Of a stretch of DNA of 64,000 bases, positions 1 through 10,065 are shown piece after piece. Under the pieces are notes generated by a model that had not been told where the DNA came from, made no database searches, and worked only from the letters and a program-made list of their open reading frames with translations. How positions within the stretch are numbered: the first letter of the stretch is position 1; each line of letters starts with the position of its first letter. Made by a program: the position numbers and the translations under genes. Origin of the DNA: Alphaproteobacteria bacterium (GTDB lineage Bacteria; Pseudomonadota; Alphaproteobacteria; Sphingomonadales; Kordiimonadaceae); the NCBI GenBank assembly GCA_006226495.1, contig SBGU01000035.1, positions 1 to 64,000 on the forward strand. The letters run 5' to 3'.

Positions 1-87
1 CCGTTTCGACAAGCTGGCGTCAAACTTCCTCGCCGCCGTCGCCCTCGCTTCCACAAGACTCTGGATCAGAAATTATGAGTCCAGAAC

Positions 88-918
88 CTAGATCGCGCCC
101 GTATAGATCAGGCCGAACAGCGCGAGGCCGAGCGCGACACGGTAGACCACAAAAATGGTCATGCTGGCGTGCGCCAGCCAGCGCATCAGGAAATGGATGG
201 CGGCCAGCGCCGCGAGGCACGACAGCAGCGCGCCGAAGAAAGCCTGCCGCCACACGAAGGCGTCGGCATTTTGTGCAAGCTCAAGCCCGCCCAGCACACC
301 GGCGGCCAGGATGGTCGGGATCGACAGCAGCATGGAAAAACGCGCGGCTTCCTGCCGGTTGAAACCCAGGTAACGCGCGGCGGTCATGGTGATGCCGGCG
401 CGGCTGGTGCCCGGGATCAGCGCCAGCACCTGCGCGAGGCCGATGATCAGCGCCGGCTTGACCGCCATGCGGTCCAGAAGCTTTTCGGTCGTGCCCATGC
501 GGTCGGCGACATACAGCAGCAGCCCGAACACGATCGAGGTGCCGGCGATCACACTGGCGGTGCGCATGGCTTCCTCGATGCCGGTCACGGTCAGCACCCC
601 GCCCAGGATGACGACCGGAATGGTGGCGATGATCAGGGCCCAGAACAGTTTGCCATAAAGCGTGCCTTCGACCGCGCGCCGCGCCGGTGCGATGCCGATG
701 GCGCCCAGGCCGGCGAGGGTCAGGCCCTTGGTGTCTTCCCGGAAATACAGGAGCACGGCCGCAAGCGTACCCACATGCACCGACACATCCATGAACAGGC
801 CCTGGTCGGGCCAGCCGGTCAGGATCGGCACCAGGATCAGGTGGCCGGACGAGCTGATGGGCAGGAACTCGGTAATGCCCTGCACAATGGCCAGAACGAA
901 TAGATGCAACGCCGACAT
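88..918 (-). CDS. uppP: Undecaprenyl-diphosphatase UppP (BacA)
   Basis: Integral membrane phosphatase that recycles undecaprenyl diphosphate to the monophosphate carrier for peptidoglycan and other envelope polymers. The 276-residue protein carries both family signatures: an N-terminal QGITEFLPISSSGH block (residues 13-26, including the conserved Glu) and PGTSRAG near residues 169-175, in a chain of about eight hydrophobic segments. Length matches the family. The ATG at 918 is preferred over the upstream in-frame start at 1026, because a purine-rich GGAGAAGGGGG lies just before it and the protein then begins directly at the family N-terminus. It is divergent from gltDB. Identification is secure; the start is well supported. 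Confidence 0.95.
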   Translation of the reverse strand: MSALHLFVLAIVQGITEFLPISSSGHLILVPILTGWPDQGLFMDVSVHVGTLAAVLLYFREDTKGLTLAGLGAIGIAPARRAVEGTLYGKLFWALIIATIPVVILGGVLTVTGIEEAMRTASVIAGTSIVFGLLLYVADRMGTTEKLLDRMAVKPALIIGLAQVLALIPGTSRAGITMTAARYLGFNRQEAARFSMLLSIPTILAAGVLGGLELAQNADAFVWRQAFFGALLSCLAALAAIHFLMRWLAHASMTIFVVYRVALGLALFGLIYTGAI

Positions 919-1294
919 GGTGACCCCCTTCTCCCCCGTTTTGATCCCGCTTCCGGACCCCGGTTTTTTGTCGGCTTTCTGTATAGCAGGCCCTGATTCG
1001 GCGAGCGAGGATTGATATAGTACCATAACGGTACCAAAAATGACGTGATTTCGCCCGGGAGAATCGTTATAAAAAGGGCACTTACGAAAAATAAGTCAGT
1101 ATTTATGACCTATAATATATTTTTTGCGTGAAATTACCGCTTTTTGAATTTATAGTGCGTTTAAAGGTAACCAAAGTTACGAAAATTACTTGGATGCACA
1201 GAGGCTTTGCCGACGACCCCGGGATGGGACCGCCGCAGCCTCTGTTAGTGCCACAATAAGGACCGGTCAGGCGGTTCCGAAAGGGTAGTAGAAG
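919..1294. promoter_or_regulatory. Divergent uppP/gltD upstream region
   Basis: This 376-bp stretch has no convincing gene. Its middle (about 1020-1190) is strikingly AT-rich compared with the surroundings and holds a perfect TATAAT at 1111-1116 facing gltD, with no clear -35 at standard spacing. Two inverted repeats are visible: GTACC/GGTAC at 1020-1034, close to the uppP side, and CAGAGGCT/AGCCTCTG (1199-1206 and 1237-1244) in what would be the gltD leader, enclosing a GC-rich loop. The first may be an operator and the second an RNA hairpin; both assignments are inference. Confidence 0.4.
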
Positions 1295-2722
1295 ATGGCT
1301 GATGATCTTTTGAAATTCGTCTCGATCGAGCAGCGCATGCCGGCCAAGCGTGCCGCCGCCGAACGCCTGAAGGATTTCGAGGAGGTGTATGCAGAGTTCG
1401 ACACCAAGGGCGCCAAGGAACAGGCCAGCCGCTGTTCGCAGTGCGGTGTGCCTTTCTGTCATATCCATTGCCCGCTTGGGAACAATATCCCCGACTGGCT
1501 GCGCCTGACCGCCGAAGACCGGCTGGAAGACGCGTATGAAATGGCGGCGTCCACCAACAACATGCCGGAAATCTGCGGCCGCATCTGCCCGCAGGACCGC
1601 CTGTGTGAAGGCAACTGCGTGATCGAGAAGGATTTCGATTCGGTCACCATCGGCAGTGTTGAGAAATATATCGCGGACACCGCCTGGGAAAACGGCTGGA
1701 TCAAGCCGATCACCCCGCCCCGGGAACTGGAACAGTCCATCGGCATCATCGGTGCCGGCCCCGCGGGCCTTGCCGCCGCCGAAGAACTGCGCAAGCAGGG
1801 CTATCAGGTGCATGTCTATGACCGGCACGACCGCGCCGGCGGCTTGCTGATTTACGGCATCCCCGGTTTCAAGCTTGAAAAGGATGTGGTCGGGCGCCGC
1901 ACGGGGCGGCTCGAACAGTCCGGCATCACCTTCCATCTGGATTTTGAAGTCGGGCGCGAAGCCGAACTGGGCGAGCTCAGGGAAAAACACGATGCGCTGT
2001 TGATCGCGACCGGTGTGTACCGCGCGCGCGGCCTGAAGGTGCCGGGTGTCGGCATGAAAAACATCCGCGAGGCGCTCGATTACCTGATCGCGTCCAACCG
2101 CAAGGGCCTCGGTGACACGGTGCCCGAGTTCGAAAGTGGTGCCCTGGATGCCAAGGGCAAGAATGTGGTTGTGATCGGCGGTGGCGATACCGCGATGGAC
2201 TGTGTGCGCACCGCCGTGCGCCAGGGCGCCAGGTCGGTCAAATGTGTGTACCGCCGCGACCGGGAAAACATGCCCGGTTCCGTGCGTGAAGTTCTGAACG
2301 CCGAAGAAGAAGGCGTTGAATTTGTTTGGCTCGCGGGCCCCGAGGCTTTTGTCGGCACCGACAAGGTCGAAGGGGTGCGCGCATATAAAATGCGTCTGGG
2401 TGCGCCCGACGCGACCGGGCGCCAGACGCCTGAGCCCGTGCCGGGGTCGAGCTTCACGCTCGATTGTGACCTGGCCGTGCTCGCGCTCGGTTTTGAACCC
2501 GAAGACCTGCCGGCCCTGTTTGGCGCCCCTGAACTCAGGGTCACGCGCTGGGGCACGGTGACGGTCGACCATTCCACTATGATGACCAACCTGCCGGGCG
2601 TGTTCGCCGCCGGCGACATCGTGCGCGGCGCTTCGCTTGTTGTGTGGGCGATCCGCGACGGCCGCGATGCCGCCAGCGCCATTCACAGCTTCCTGCAGCA
2701 AGAAGCCGTTCAGGCCGCCTGA
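1295..2722 (+). CDS. gltD: Glutamate synthase (NADPH) small subunit GltD
   Basis: Beta subunit of NADPH-dependent glutamate synthase. It oxidises NADPH on FAD and passes electrons through Fe-S clusters to the large subunit, which makes glutamate from glutamine and 2-oxoglutarate. The 475-residue protein shows the N-terminal cysteine pattern (Cys47, 50, 55, 59), a second CGRICPQDRLCEGNC block near residues 95-110, an FAD-binding GAGPAGLAAAEEL near 150-165, an NADPH-binding GGGDTAMDC near 290-300, and the C-terminal GDIVRGASLVVWAIRDGR segment. Length is normal. It is 18 bp upstream of gltB, so the two are almost certainly one transcript, in the order gltD-gltB, the reverse of the E. coli order. 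Confidence 0.96.
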   Translation: MADDLLKFVSIEQRMPAKRAAAERLKDFEEVYAEFDTKGAKEQASRCSQCGVPFCHIHCPLGNNIPDWLRLTAEDRLEDAYEMAASTNNMPEICGRICPQDRLCEGNCVIEKDFDSVTIGSVEKYIADTAWENGWIKPITPPRELEQSIGIIGAGPAGLAAAEELRKQGYQVHVYDRHDRAGGLLIYGIPGFKLEKDVVGRRTGRLEQSGITFHLDFEVGREAELGELREKHDALLIATGVYRARGLKVPGVGMKNIREALDYLIASNRKGLGDTVPEFESGALDAKGKNVVVIGGGDTAMDCVRTAVRQGARSVKCVYRRDRENMPGSVREVLNAEEEGVEFVWLAGPEAFVGTDKVEGVRAYKMRLGAPDATGRQTPEPVPGSSFTLDCDLAVLALGFEPEDLPALFGAPELRVTRWGTVTVDHSTMMTNLPGVFAAGDIVRGASLVVWAIRDGRDAASAIHSFLQQEAVQAA

Positions 2723-2740
2723 GTATATAGGGGACACACC

Positions 2741-5700
2741 ATGCGCTATTTCAACGACCATATCCCCGGCCCGCAGGGCCTGTATGACCCGGCTGATGAA
2801 CGTGATGCCTGCGGTGTCGGCCTTGTGGCCGCCATGGACGGCAAACCCAGCCGCAAGGTGGTGCTGATGGGCATCCAGGCCCTGAAGGCTATCTGGCACC
2901 GCGGTGCCGTGGATGCCGACGGCAAGACCGGCGACGGCGCGGGCATCCATGTGGAAATCCCGCAGGAATTTTTCAAGGAACATGTGCGCGCCACCGGGCA
3001 CGAGCTGAAGGACGGCAAACTGGCGGTCGGCATGGTGTTCCTGCCGCGCATCGACCTGTCGGCCCAGGAAACCTGCCGCACCATCGTTGAAAACGAAATC
3101 CTGCATTTCGGCTATACCATCTATGGCTGGCGACAGGTGCCGGTCGATATCGATGTGATCGGCGAAAAGGCCGAAGCCACCCGCCCCGAAATCGAGCAGA
3201 TCATGATCGCCAATTCGAAGGGCGTGGACGAAGAAACCTTCGAGCGCGAACTGTACCTGATCCGCCGCCGGGTCGAACGCGCCGTCATCGCCGCGCAGGT
3301 GAATGAATTCTATATCTGTTCCCTGTCCTGCCGGTCGGTCATCTACAAGGGCCTGTTCCTGGCCGAACAATTGTCCACCTTCTATCCGGACCTTCTGGAC
3401 AAGCGTTTTGTGTCGTCGTTCGCGATCTATCACCAGCGCTACAGCACCAACACCTTCCCGCAGTGGTGGCTGGCCCAGCCGTTCCGCATGCTGGCCCACA
3501 ATGGTGAAATCAACACCATTCGCGGCAACCAGAACTGGATGAAAAGCCACCAGATCCGTATGGCGTCGATCGCCTTCGGTGAAAGCTCGGAAGATATCAA
3601 GCCGGTGATCCCGCATGGCGCGTCCGACAGCGCGGCGCTGGATGCCGTGTTCGAGGTCATGGTGCGCGCGGGCCGGTCCGCGCCCATGGTGAAAACCATG
3701 CTGGTGCCCGAAGCCTGGACCAACAAGGCCAGCATGCCGGAAGCCCACCGGTCCATGTATGCCTACACCAACTCGGTGATGGAACCGTGGGACGGCCCGG
3801 CTGCGCTTGCTGCAACCGACGGCCGCTGGGTCGTCGCCGGCCTTGACCGCAACGGCCTGCGCCCCATGCGTTTCACGGTCACCAACGACGGTTACCTGAT
3901 CGTGGGGTCCGAGACCGGCATGGTCACGGTGGAAGAAGAAGACGTGCGCGAAAAAGGCCGCCTGGGGCCGGGCCAGATGATCGCACTCGATCTTGCCGAA
4001 GGCCGCTTCTACCATGATATGGAGATCAAGGACCGGCTTGCCGCGTCCCAGCCGTTCGAGGAATGGGTCAAGGACCTTGTCTCGATCACCGAGCTGCCGG
4101 GCTTCCGCGGCCCCGAGGAACCGAACTTCACCGGCGAGGAACTGCGCCGCCGCCAGATGATGGCCGGCCTCAGCCACGAGGACCTGGAACTGATCCTGCA
4201 CCCGCAGGTGACCACGGCCAAGGAAGCCATCGGCTCGATGGGCGACGATACGCCGATTGCCGTGCTGTCGAGCCAGTACCGCAACCTCAGCCATTATTTC
4301 CGGCAGAATTTCAGCCAGGTCACCAACCCGCCGATCGACAGTTTGCGCGAATACCGGGTCATGACCCTGAAGACACGCTTCGGCAACTTCGCCAACGTGC
4401 TCGACAGTGGCCACACCCAGGCCGGTGCCCTGGTTCTGGACAGCCCGGTGATTTCGAACCGCGAATGGAAGGTATTGCTCAGCCACTTTGGCGACACCGC
4501 CCAGGTGATCGATGCCACCTTTGATGTGAAGGAAGGCCCGGGGGCGCTGCGCCATGCCATCGACCGCATCCGGCGCGAGGCCGAAGATGCCGTGCGCGCC
4601 GGCCGCGCCCATATCTTCGTAACCGACGAAAATGTCGGCCCCGGTCGCGCGCCCGTGCCGATGATCCTGGCAACCGGCGGCCTGCACACGCACCTGATCA
4701 AACAGGGCCTCCGCACCTTCACCAGCCTGAACATCCGCGCCAGCGAATGCCTGGACCCGCATTATTTTGCGGTGCTGATCGGCGCCGGTGCCACCACGGT
4801 CAATGCCTATATCGCCGAAGACTGCATCATCGAACGCCATGCGAAGGGCCTGTTCGGCGACATGGATCTAAACACCGCCATCGTGCGGGCTTGCGACGCC
4901 ATCGACCAGGGCCTTCTGAAGATCCTGTCCAAGATGGGTATCTCGGTCATCTCCTCCTACCGGGGCGGCAACAATTTCGAGGCGCTTGGGCTGTCACGCT
5001 CGATGGTCGCGGAATTTTTCCCGGGCATGCCGACCAAAATCTCCGGCATCGGCCTGTTGGGTATCGAGAAAAAGATACTGGAACAGCATGCCAAGGCCTA
5101 TGGCGGCGACAAGCCGGCCCTGCCGATCGGCGGCCTGTACCGCTTCCGCCGCGGCGGTGAAGTGCATGCACATGACGGCCAGTTGATCCACCTGTTGCAA
5201 AGCGCGGTGGGCGAGGACAATTACGCCAAATACCTGACCTATTCGAAGGGTATTTCCAAACAGCCGCCCATCAACCTGCGCGACCTTCTGGATTTCCGGA
5301 AACCGGCACGTGTGGTGCCTCTCGAACAGGTCGAATCCATCACCCAGATCAGGAAACGCTTCATCACGCCCGGCATGTCGCTGGGGGCCCTGTCGCCCGA
5401 AGCGCATGAAACCCTGGCCATCGCCATGAACCGCATCGGCGCCAAATCGGTGTCGGGCGAGGGCGGCGAGGACAGCAAGCGCTACAGACCGTATGAAAAT
5501 GGCGACAATGCCAACAGCCCGATCAAGCAGGTGGCCTCCGGTCGTTTTGGTGTCACCGCCGAATATCTGAACGCCTGCGAAGAGCTGGAGATCAAGATCG
5601 CCCAGGGTGCAAAACCGGGTGAAGGCGGCCAGTTGCCGGGCTTCAAGGTCACGGAAATGATCGCGAAACTTCGTCACTCCACCCCCGGTGTGACCCTGAT

Positions 5701-7249
5701 TTCGCCGCCCCCGCACCATGACATCTATTCGATCGAGGATCTGGCGCAACTGATCTACGACCTGAAGCAGATCAACCCGCGCGCCAAAGTGTGCGTTAAG
5801 CTGGTGTCCAGTGCCGGCATCGGCACCATCGCCGCCGGTGTTGCCAAGGCCCATGCCGACGTGATCCTGGTGTCCGGTCATTCGGGCGGCACGGGTGCCA
5901 GCCCGCAAACCAGCATCAAATATGCCGGCACGCCGTGGGAAATCGGCCTCGCTGAAGTGAACCAGGTGCTGTCGCTGAACGGCCTTCGCCACCGCGTCAA
6001 GCTGCGCACCGACGGCGGCATCCGCACCGGCCGCGATGTCGTGATCGCCGCCATGCTGGGGGCAGAGGAATATGGCGTCGGCACCGCGTCCCTGGTGGCC
6101 ATGGGCTGCATCATGGTACGCCAGTGCCATTCCAACACCTGCCCCGTGGGCGTGTGCACCCAGGACGAAGCCTTGCGCGCCAAGTTCGACGGTACGGCGG
6201 AAAAAGTGGTCAACCTGTTCAGCTTCATCGCTGAGGAAACCCGCGAAATCCTCGCCGAACTGGGCGTGAAGCACCTCAATGACATCATCGGTCGCACCGA
6301 TATGCTGCATCAGGTCAGCCGCGGTGCTGAACACCTGGACGACCTCGATTTGAACCCGCTCTTGGTGCAGGTCGGTGGCCGCAACCGCCGTTCCATCTGC
6401 ACACTTGAAGGCCGGAACGAAGTGCCGGATACCCTGGATGCCCAGATGCTGGAGGACGCAAAAGCGGTCTTCAGTAAAGGCGAGAAAATGCAGCTCACCT
6501 ATTCGGTGCAGAACACCCTGCGCGCCATCGGCACCCGCTTCTCGTCCGAAATCACGCGCACCTTCGGCATGTTCGGCCTGAAGCCGGGCCATGTGACCGT
6601 GCGTCTCAGGGGCTCGGCCGGCCAGTCGCTGGGGGCCTTTGCGGTGCAGGGCCTGAAGTTGCAGGTGGCGGGCGACGCCAACGACTATGTCGGCAAGGGC
6701 CTGTCGGGCGGCACCATCGTGGTCAGGCCGTCCAACCGCTCCAGCTTCAATGCGCGGGAAAACACCATCATCGGCAACACGGTGCTGTATGGTGCGACCG
6801 CGGGCAAACTGTTCGCAGCCGGCCAGGCCGGGGAACGTTTTGCGGTCCGCAACTCGGGCGCCGATGTGGTGATCGAAGGCTGCGGTGCCAACGGCTGCGA
6901 ATATATGACCGGCGGTCACGCGGTCATCCTTGGCTCGGTCGGCGACAACTTTGGCGCCGGCATGACCGGCGGCATGGCCTTCGTCTTGGATGAAGAAGCC
7001 ACGTTCGAAGAACATGTGAACGGCGAAACCGTGCTCTACAGCCGGCTTCAAAGCGCGCATTGGGAACAGGTGCTGAAGGACCTGATCGAAGAACATGTAC
7101 GCGAAACCCATTCCCGCTGGGGTGCCACCATCCTGTCGAACTGGGAGGCCAAAAAAGGCGCCTTCTGGCAGGTTGTGCCCAAGGAAATGGTCAGCAGGCT
7201 TGCCCATCCGATCGCGGATGAGGCCGAAGAAGAAGCCCTCAGCGCCTGA
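2741..7249 (+). CDS. gltB: Glutamate synthase (NADPH) large subunit GltB
   Basis: Alpha subunit of glutamate synthase, 1502 residues. The N-terminal class II glutamine amidotransferase domain releases ammonia; its nucleophile is expected to be Cys24 (DERDACGVGL) after removal of a short propeptide. The central FMN-binding synthase domain (about residues 850-1200) contains the 3Fe-4S cysteines in QCHSNTCPVGVC (near 1128-1138). The C-terminal glycine-rich beta-helix domain (about 1250-1480) follows. SD GGGGA lies just before the ATG. The gene forms an operon with gltD. Together with glutamine synthetase (not in this window) it assimilates ammonium. Confidence 0.97.
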   Translation: MRYFNDHIPGPQGLYDPADERDACGVGLVAAMDGKPSRKVVLMGIQALKAIWHRGAVDADGKTGDGAGIHVEIPQEFFKEHVRATGHELKDGKLAVGMVFLPRIDLSAQETCRTIVENEILHFGYTIYGWRQVPVDIDVIGEKAEATRPEIEQIMIANSKGVDEETFERELYLIRRRVERAVIAAQVNEFYICSLSCRSVIYKGLFLAEQLSTFYPDLLDKRFVSSFAIYHQRYSTNTFPQWWLAQPFRMLAHNGEINTIRGNQNWMKSHQIRMASIAFGESSEDIKPVIPHGASDSAALDAVFEVMVRAGRSAPMVKTMLVPEAWTNKASMPEAHRSMYAYTNSVMEPWDGPAALAATDGRWVVAGLDRNGLRPMRFTVTNDGYLIVGSETGMVTVEEEDVREKGRLGPGQMIALDLAEGRFYHDMEIKDRLAASQPFEEWVKDLVSITELPGFRGPEEPNFTGEELRRRQMMAGLSHEDLELILHPQVTTAKEAIGSMGDDTPIAVLSSQYRNLSHYFRQNFSQVTNPPIDSLREYRVMTLKTRFGNFANVLDSGHTQAGALVLDSPVISNREWKVLLSHFGDTAQVIDATFDVKEGPGALRHAIDRIRREAEDAVRAGRAHIFVTDENVGPGRAPVPMILATGGLHTHLIKQGLRTFTSLNIRASECLDPHYFAVLIGAGATTVNAYIAEDCIIERHAKGLFGDMDLNTAIVRACDAIDQGLLKILSKMGISVISSYRGGNNFEALGLSRSMVAEFFPGMPTKISGIGLLGIEKKILEQHAKAYGGDKPALPIGGLYRFRRGGEVHAHDGQLIHLLQSAVGEDNYAKYLTYSKGISKQPPINLRDLLDFRKPARVVPLEQVESITQIRKRFITPGMSLGALSPEAHETLAIAMNRIGAKSVSGEGGEDSKRYRPYENGDNANSPIKQVASGRFGVTAEYLNACEELEIKIAQGAKPGEGGQLPGFKVTEMIAKLRHSTPGVTLISPPPHHDIYSIEDLAQLIYDLKQINPRAKVCVKLVSSAGIGTIAAGVAKAHADVILVSGHSGGTGASPQTSIKYAGTPWEIGLAEVNQVLSLNGLRHRVKLRTDGGIRTGRDVVIAAMLGAEEYGVGTASLVAMGCIMVRQCHSNTCPVGVCTQDEALRAKFDGTAEKVVNLFSFIAEETREILAELGVKHLNDIIGRTDMLHQVSRGAEHLDDLDLNPLLVQVGGRNRRSICTLEGRNEVPDTLDAQMLEDAKAVFSKGEKMQLTYSVQNTLRAIGTRFSSEITRTFGMFGLKPGHVTVRLRGSAGQSLGAFAVQGLKLQVAGDANDYVGKGLSGGTIVVRPSNRSSFNARENTIIGNTVLYGATAGKLFAAGQAGERFAVRNSGADVVIEGCGANGCEYMTGGHAVILGSVGDNFGAGMTGGMAFVLDEEATFEEHVNGETVLYSRLQSAHWEQVLKDLIEEHVRETHSRWGATILSNWEAKKGAFWQVVPKEMVSRLAHPIADEAEEEALSA

Positions 7250-7358
7250 TCGGGGCGCTTAAGCGGCGGTGCGGGCATGCGTGCCCGTCCTGCAATCGCA
7301 CATAAGCCTTCGTTTGGTCATTGGCGGCCCGGTTTTCTTGGGCTAAGAAGGGGCTGCC

Positions 7359-8027
7359 ATGCCGACCCTTTATCATCATTGGCTGAGCCCCTCAGCCCGT
7401 TTCGTGCGCGTGCTTCTTGGTGAGAAGCGCGTCGATTTCGATTTGCGGCTCGAGAAGGAATGGGAACGCCGTCCGGCCTTCCTGGCGCTCAATCCCGCCG
7501 GCGAAGTGCCGGTGCTGGTGATGGACGACGGTCATGCCTATTCGGGCGTGATGGCCATTGCCGAATATCTCGAGGAAGTGATCCCCGAGCCGCCGATGCT
7601 GATCGGCGACGCGGACGAGCGCTATGAAATCCGCCGCCTGACCGGCTGGTTCCATACCAAGCTGGGTACTGAGGTCACGCGCCATGCAGTGGCGGAAAAG
7701 CTGTACAAACGGTTCCTCGGCATGGGTGAACCCGATTCGGAAGCGATTCGCTGTGCCGCGCACAATATGCGCACGCACCTGAAATACATCACCTATCTGG
7801 TGGAACGCCGGCACTATCTGGCTGGGCCGCAATTCACCATGGCCGATGTGGCCGCCGCCGCCCATATTTCGGTGGTCGACTATTTTGGCGATATCGCCTG
7901 GGAACACTGGCCCATGGTGAAGGACTGGTATGTGCGGGTGAAATGCCGCCGGTCTGTAAGGCCGCTGCTTCTTGATCGCATCACCGGTCTCACGCCTCCC
8001 AAACATTACCAGGAACTGGATTTCTGA
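7359..8027 (+). CDS. Glutathione S-transferase family protein
   Basis: A 222-residue protein with the two-domain GST layout. The thioredoxin-like N-terminus begins [20 protein letters not shown], with a Ser in the active-site region, and is followed by the cis-Pro segment AGEVPVLV and the Glu/Ser glutathione-binding region. An all-helical C-terminal domain includes [17 protein letters not shown]. The substrate cannot be told. It lies only 2 bp upstream of queG, so they are probably cotranscribed; a GST next to queG is a pairing I recall from other alphaproteobacteria, though no direct role in queuosine synthesis is known. A weak hairpin at about 7277-7292 separates it from gltB. Confidence 0.88.
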   Translation: MPTLYHHWLSPSARFVRVLLGEKRVDFDLRLEKEWERRPAFLALNPAGEVPVLVMDDGHAYSGVMAIAEYLEEVIPEPPMLIGDADERYEIRRLTGWFHTKLGTEVTRHAVAEKLYKRFLGMGEPDSEAIRCAAHNMRTHLKYITYLVERRHYLAGPQFTMADVAAAAHISVVDYFGDIAWEHWPMVKDWYVRVKCRRSVRPLLLDRITGLTPPKHYQELDF

Positions 8028-8029
8028 TC

Positions 8030-9076
8030 ATGGACGCGCCCGGCGATATCCGCGCCGCGCTTGTGGTCAAGGCCAGGGAGATCGGGTTCGACCAGATCGG
8101 CTTCACCCGCGCGGTCACGACCGACCAGGTGGTCGAAGGCCTGCGCGCTTTTGTGGCCGAGGGCCGGCACGGCAGCATGGGCTGGATGGCCGAACGCCTG
8201 CACCATAGGGAAAGCCCGGTCAACCTGTGGCCGGAAGCCAAAACCGCGATCATGCTGGGCGTGAATTACGGCCCCAAGGAAGATCCGCGCCTGCTTCTCG
8301 AAGAAAAGGATTGCGGCAATATCTCGGTCTATGCGCGCGGCAAGGACTATCATGACATCGTCAAGAAACGCCTGAAGGCGCTGGGTCGGCATATGGCCGA
8401 AACATGGGGTTGCCAGCTCAAGGTGTTTGTCGACACGGCGCCCGTGGCGGAAAAACCGCTGGCGGCGCTGGCGGGGCTCGGCTGGCAGGGCAAACATACC
8501 AACATGGTGTCGCCCAGCTTCGGTAGCTGGCTGTTCCTCGGTGCCATTTTTACAGACATGGAACTGGTGCCCGACAGTCCGCACCGGGACCAGTGCGGCA
8601 GTTGCCGCGCCTGCCTTGATGCCTGCCCGACCGACGCCTTCCCTGCGCCGTACCAGATCGATGCGCGCCGCTGCATCAGTTACCTGACCATCGAACACAA
8701 GGGGCCGATCCCCGAAGAATTCCGCACGGCCATGGGCAACCGCATCTATGGCTGCGACGACTGCCTGGCCGCCTGCCCCTGGAACAAGTTTGCGCAAACC
8801 GCCGCCGAAGCCGCCTTCCATGCCCGCGCCGAACTGGGCGCGCCGGCGCTCGCGGACCTGGTGGCGCTGGATGATGCGGGTTTCCGTGAAATCTTCTCCG
8901 GCAGCCCGATCAAGCGTATCGGGCGCGACCGGTTTGTGCGCAACGTGCTTTATGCCATCGGCAATTCGGGCGACCCCGCGCACTTGCCCGCGACCCGCCG
9001 CTTGTGCGACGATACCAGCGACATCGTGCGCGATGCGGCCCAGTGGGCCCGCGCACAGCTCGGGGATGGGGCTTAG
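8030..9076 (+). CDS. queG: Epoxyqueuosine reductase QueG
   Basis: Catalyses the last step of queuosine synthesis, reducing epoxyqueuosine to queuosine in the wobble position of tRNAs with GUN anticodons, using cobalamin and two 4Fe-4S clusters. The 348-residue protein has the two ferredoxin-like motifs [12 protein letters not shown] (near residue 188) and [10 protein letters not shown] (near 241), each ending in the Cys-Pro typical of the family, and the N-terminal DUF1730-type domain ([10 protein letters not shown] and onwards). A C-terminal HEAT-like segment ends the protein. It is translationally close to the upstream GST gene. The window's cobST genes would serve cobalamin synthesis needed here. 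Confidence 0.95.
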   Translation: MDAPGDIRAALVVKAREIGFDQIGFTRAVTTDQVVEGLRAFVAEGRHGSMGWMAERLHHRESPVNLWPEAKTAIMLGVNYGPKEDPRLLLEEKDCGNISVYARGKDYHDIVKKRLKALGRHMAETWGCQLKVFVDTAPVAEKPLAALAGLGWQGKHTNMVSPSFGSWLFLGAIFTDMELVPDSPHRDQCGSCRACLDACPTDAFPAPYQIDARRCISYLTIEHKGPIPEEFRTAMGNRIYGCDDCLAACPWNKFAQTAAEAAFHARAELGAPALADLVALDDAGFREIFSGSPIKRIGRDRFVRNVLYAIGNSGDPAHLPATRRLCDDTSDIVRDAAQWARAQLGDGA

Positions 9077-9122
9077 GGGTAGGCCGCGCCCGGGTATGGT
9101 TAGGGGCCATCAGGGGGAAAGC

Positions 9123-9674
9123 ATGAAAAAAGTGACCATCGAATCGGTGACCGGCCAGAAGGCCGCGCCGAAAGCGTATGAACCTATCCTTGAGGCGCAA
9201 CCAATGCCGGTGCGCCCGCGGTCCAAGGCCAGCGAACTGGACGAAGCCGCCAACAAGGCGACCCATGCCATCATGGCCTGTTTCATCGTCTCGGGCCTGT
9301 TTGTGCTGAATGCGCTGTTGATGGCCGGCACGGATGTACCCATCGGCTTCGTGGCGGCAGAGGCCGAATCCGTGGCGTCGCTGGTGCTGATGGCGGTGGC
9401 CATGGCAGGCTGTGGTGTGCTGGGCCTGAAACGCTGGCGCGGGGCGCTGGTGGCGGCCCTGGTCCTCTATGGCCTTCAGTCCCTGTGGGTGCTGTGGCTG
9501 TTGTACAGTTTCGGCGATACGATCAGCACTTCCGGCGCCGGCCTTGGCCTGATGATCGGTCGCAGCCTTCTGGTGCGCGGTGCCATCCTGGGTGTCATCT
9601 ATCGGGGCATCGACGGCCTGAACAGCTATTACCGCCTGCGCGACACCATGGTCACGCAGGGCGCCGCATCGTGA
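9123..9674 (+). CDS. Four-helix membrane protein, unknown function
   Basis: A 183-residue protein whose first 55 residues are polar, followed by about four hydrophobic segments (MACFIVSGLFVLNALLMAG; VASLVLMAVAMAGCGVLGL; GALVAALVLYGLQSLWVLWL; SLLVRGAILGVIYRGI). No catalytic motif is visible and I do not recognise the family. The ATG at 9123 follows a GGGGGAAAGC ribosome-binding site. The downstream gene starts inside the stop codon region (GTGA overlap), indicating translational coupling. Probably an inner-membrane protein. Confidence 0.75.
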   Translation: MKKVTIESVTGQKAAPKAYEPILEAQPMPVRPRSKASELDEAANKATHAIMACFIVSGLFVLNALLMAGTDVPIGFVAAEAESVASLVLMAVAMAGCGVLGLKRWRGALVAALVLYGLQSLWVLWLLYSFGDTISTSGAGLGLMIGRSLLVRGAILGVIYRGIDGLNSYYRLRDTMVTQGAAS

Positions 9675-9967
9675 CACGCGCCGCTGCGGCCTTCCTGGTT
9701 ATCTGCATGGTGGTACTCTGGTATGTGCAGCGCGTGCCCGACAAACCCGCGCGTGTTGTCGAGGTGACAGTGCTGGCGCTTGAAGACGCACCGGACGGCA
9801 TTGGCGCCCGCCATATCACCGTGCGGTTTCCGGACGGTACCGAACGGGTGATCGAAACCTTGGCGCCCTTTTTCTACAAACCCGGCTATATCGCCCGGGT
9901 TGGCATTTTTGAACGCCCCCTGTTCGAAGATGTCTATGACTTTGTTGCCGATCCGGCCATAGGATAA
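9671..9967 (+). CDS. Small membrane-anchored protein, unknown function
   Basis: A 98-residue protein starting with GTG, overlapping the previous stop codon by four bases. It has one N-terminal hydrophobic segment (AAAAFLVICMVVLWYV) that could be an anchor or uncleaved signal, followed by a soluble beta-rich domain of about 75 residues (HITVRFPDGTERVIETLAPFFYK, continuing to the end). The coupling suggests that it works with the four-helix protein just upstream. Function unknown. Confidence 0.7.
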   Translation: MTRAAAAFLVICMVVLWYVQRVPDKPARVVEVTVLALEDAPDGIGARHITVRFPDGTERVIETLAPFFYKPGYIARVGIFERPLFEDVYDFVADPAIG

Positions 9968-10018
9968 CCCCCGAAACAGCAGCTTTATGCTTGATCCGAC
10001 CCCTGCCGAGCCGTAGAT

Positions 10019-10032
10019 TGGTAGCGCTACCA
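10019..10032. promoter_or_regulatory. LacI/GalR-type operator upstream of the GH43 gene
   Basis: The 14-bp sequence TGGTAGCGCTACCA is a perfect palindrome with the central CG step typical of LacI/GalR-family operators, and closely resembles the xyl-box sequences reported upstream of xylan-use genes in Xanthomonas. It sits 34 bp before the GH43 start codon, a position suited to repression. No LacI-family regulator is encoded in this window, so control would be in trans. Confidence 0.72.
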
Positions 10033-10065
10033 TAAAGGGAAAGTCGGGAAACAGGGGATATGGGG

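Noticed and set aside
1103-4840. A 1245-residue minus-strand reading frame opposite gltD and gltB
   Set aside because: It is His/Gly/Ala-rich, has no family features, and lies entirely opposite clear glutamate synthase genes; long antisense frames are expected at this GC content and codon bias.
4994-7207. A 737-residue minus-strand reading frame opposite gltB
   Set aside because: Same antisense artefact: His- and Gly-rich sequence without motifs, fully covered by gltB.
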